Source: Aureibaculum luteum (GTDB taxonomy: Bacteria > Bacteroidota > Bacteroidia > Flavobacteriales > Flavobacteriaceae). Taken from it: 64,000 nucleotides of DNA. The DNA is taken from NCBI RefSeq assembly GCF_003449015.1, contig NZ_QRGD01000005.1, positions 186,001 to 250,000 of the forward strand. The letters run 5' to 3'. Positions within the stretch are counted from its first letter, which is position 1; every line of letters begins with the position of its first letter. The notes under the pieces were generated by a model, which was given only the letters and a program-made list of their open reading frames with translations, was not told where the DNA came from and did no database searches. Below, in pieces: positions 63,202 through 64,000 of the stretch. Position numbers and translations under genes: made by a program.

Positions 63202-63625
63202 CTTCGTTTTGTGTTTTTAGACTACTATATTTTGAAGAAATTTCATTAAAAAAAGGACATTATTTGATGCCGTTTTTAGGGAACTGTGAATGTGTAAGTT
63301 AGTAACTTAATTATAGGAATAAAAAGAGAAAATTTAAGTTTCAGCTATAAAAGAAAATCATTACTTATTACATTATTTTTTTGCAAAACATTAAACTTCT
63401 ATATTTTCTAGCCAACGAGAACACCTCATAATAACTGCTTCTTTTTTTTACTCATTAAGGCTAACAAAAACCCTAATCTACTGACTATCTGATACTAAAT
63501 TTGCACTTCTCAAGTTTTTGAACTAACTTACAATGCACCAATATACCATATTGGTAGACTAAGACTATCGCAATTAGATCATTTAATATAAGTATTGAGA
63601 ACTTCTATCTTTAAGCCAAATCTTT
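63202..63625. other. Gene-free interval before the methyltransferase gene
   Basis: No gene is seen. A plus-strand -7-like box TAAATTTG lies at 63496-63503, which would give a leader of about 115 nt for the next gene. The left part is upstream DNA of the riboswitch promoter. The interval has no clear repeats. Confidence 0.45.
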
Positions 63626-64000
63626 ATGAAAAAATCTGAAATACAAGGCGAACTTTGGGGTAAATCACCAAACGGTTGGGCAGAAATTCAAGAGCCGCTA
63701 CACAAACCCTTTTGGGAAGCCATGCTCAATGCTACAAAAGTGGGCACAGGCACTAGCCTATTAGATGTAGGTTGTGGTTCTGGTTGGTCATGTGTGTTGG
63801 CTAATGAACGAGGAGCGGATGTTCATGGAATAGACGTCGCTGAAGGATTACTTTCTTTCGCAATGCAACATGTACCTGAAGCAGATTTCAAGCTTGCAGA
63901 TATCGAAAACCTACCGTATGAAGATAATATGTTCGACGTTGTTTTTGCTGCCAATTCATTACAGTATTCTGAAGATCGGATAGCAGCGTTAAAAGAACTT
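63626..64000 (+). CDS. Class I SAM-dependent methyltransferase (5' part only)
   Basis: The gene runs off the window after 125 codons. It begins MKKSEIQGELWGKSPNGWAE. The SAM-binding motif I is LLDVGCGSGWSCVLANERGA, followed by an acidic loop GIDVAEGLLS and motif IV-like NMFDVVFAANSLQYSED. This is the ubiquinone/menaquinone-type methyltransferase fold. The substrate is not identifiable from this half. Confidence 0.85.
   Translation, partial: MKKSEIQGELWGKSPNGWAEIQEPLHKPFWEAMLNATKVGTGTSLLDVGCGSGWSCVLANERGADVHGIDVAEGLLSFAMQHVPEADFKLADIENLPYEDNMFDVVFAANSLQYSEDRIAALKEL

Overview
The window reads as an AT-rich chromosome segment from a marine-type member of the Flavobacteriaceae (Bacteroidota). 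The evidence is: a fused CcoNO cbb3 oxidase with a one-heme CcoP, Oar-type and FecA-type TonB receptors, SusD-free surface lipoproteins with short lipoboxes, rpsF-rpsR-rplI without a fourth gene, and repeated TAnnTTTG -7 promoter boxes. Taxonomy is inferred from gene content only.

Layout. (1) 1-4793: the tail of a denitrification cluster (end of nosD, nosF, nosY, a heme-c-fused copper nitrite reductase nirK, a SUMF1-fold NirV-like protein, and a metal-binding SCO copper chaperone). (2) 4794-8374: two genes behind perfect Crp/Fnr-type palindromes, a hemerythrin/PAS protein and a 602-residue protein of unknown function. (3) 8373-13296: nadB-nadA, a PLP decarboxylase and a small lipoprotein. (4) 13381-25010: an accessory island with a three-gene hipBST toxin-antitoxin system, an ankyrin/SUKH-like gene and then a run of genes separated by 200-410 nt related repeats. 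Four consecutive gene units in this run are bracketed by perfect 10-bp inverted repeats that differ from unit to unit but sit exactly at the edges of the conserved repeats. That is the geometry of integron attC cassettes, although the repeats are much longer than normal attC sites and no functional integrase is visible. The cargo looks defence-related: a barstar, an HTH membrane regulator, a degenerate tyrosine recombinase fused to a HEPN-like domain, and a HEPN-STAND NTPase. (5) 25076-33076: two glycosyltransferase-type proteins, one a 1397-residue fusion with a phosphodiester glycosidase domain, then a tRNA dihydrouridine synthase and an aldehyde dehydrogenase. (6) 33166-45065: a GH3 glycosidase followed by the full cbb3 oxidase assembly set (TauE/SafE protein, ccoH, ccoG, ccoP, ccoQ, ccoNO, ccoS, ccoI) and a divergent Crp/Fnr regulator. 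(7) 45140-54242: housekeeping genes, an Oar-like TonB receptor, ribosomal genes rpsF-rpsR-rplI and a sterol desaturase family protein. (8) 54330-64000: a TonB receptor, secreted and lipoproteins, a cobalamin riboswitch driving one beta-propeller lipoprotein, and the start of a methyltransferase.

How the parts fit. Four sites with TGA-N6-TCA dyads lie 29.5-30.5 nt upstream of -7 boxes, in front of the hemerythrin gene, the 602-residue gene, ccoS and ccoI. The last one lies in the divergent promoter of the fnr-like gene itself. This suggests that a single Fnr-like regulator couples low-oxygen respiration (cbb3 oxidase maturation) with neighbouring oxygen or NO handling genes, next to the nos/nir denitrification genes. 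Start sites of ccoS, ccoI, ccoG, the GH3 gene, the sterol desaturase and the FG-GAP protein were moved downstream because of signal peptides, promoters or family length.
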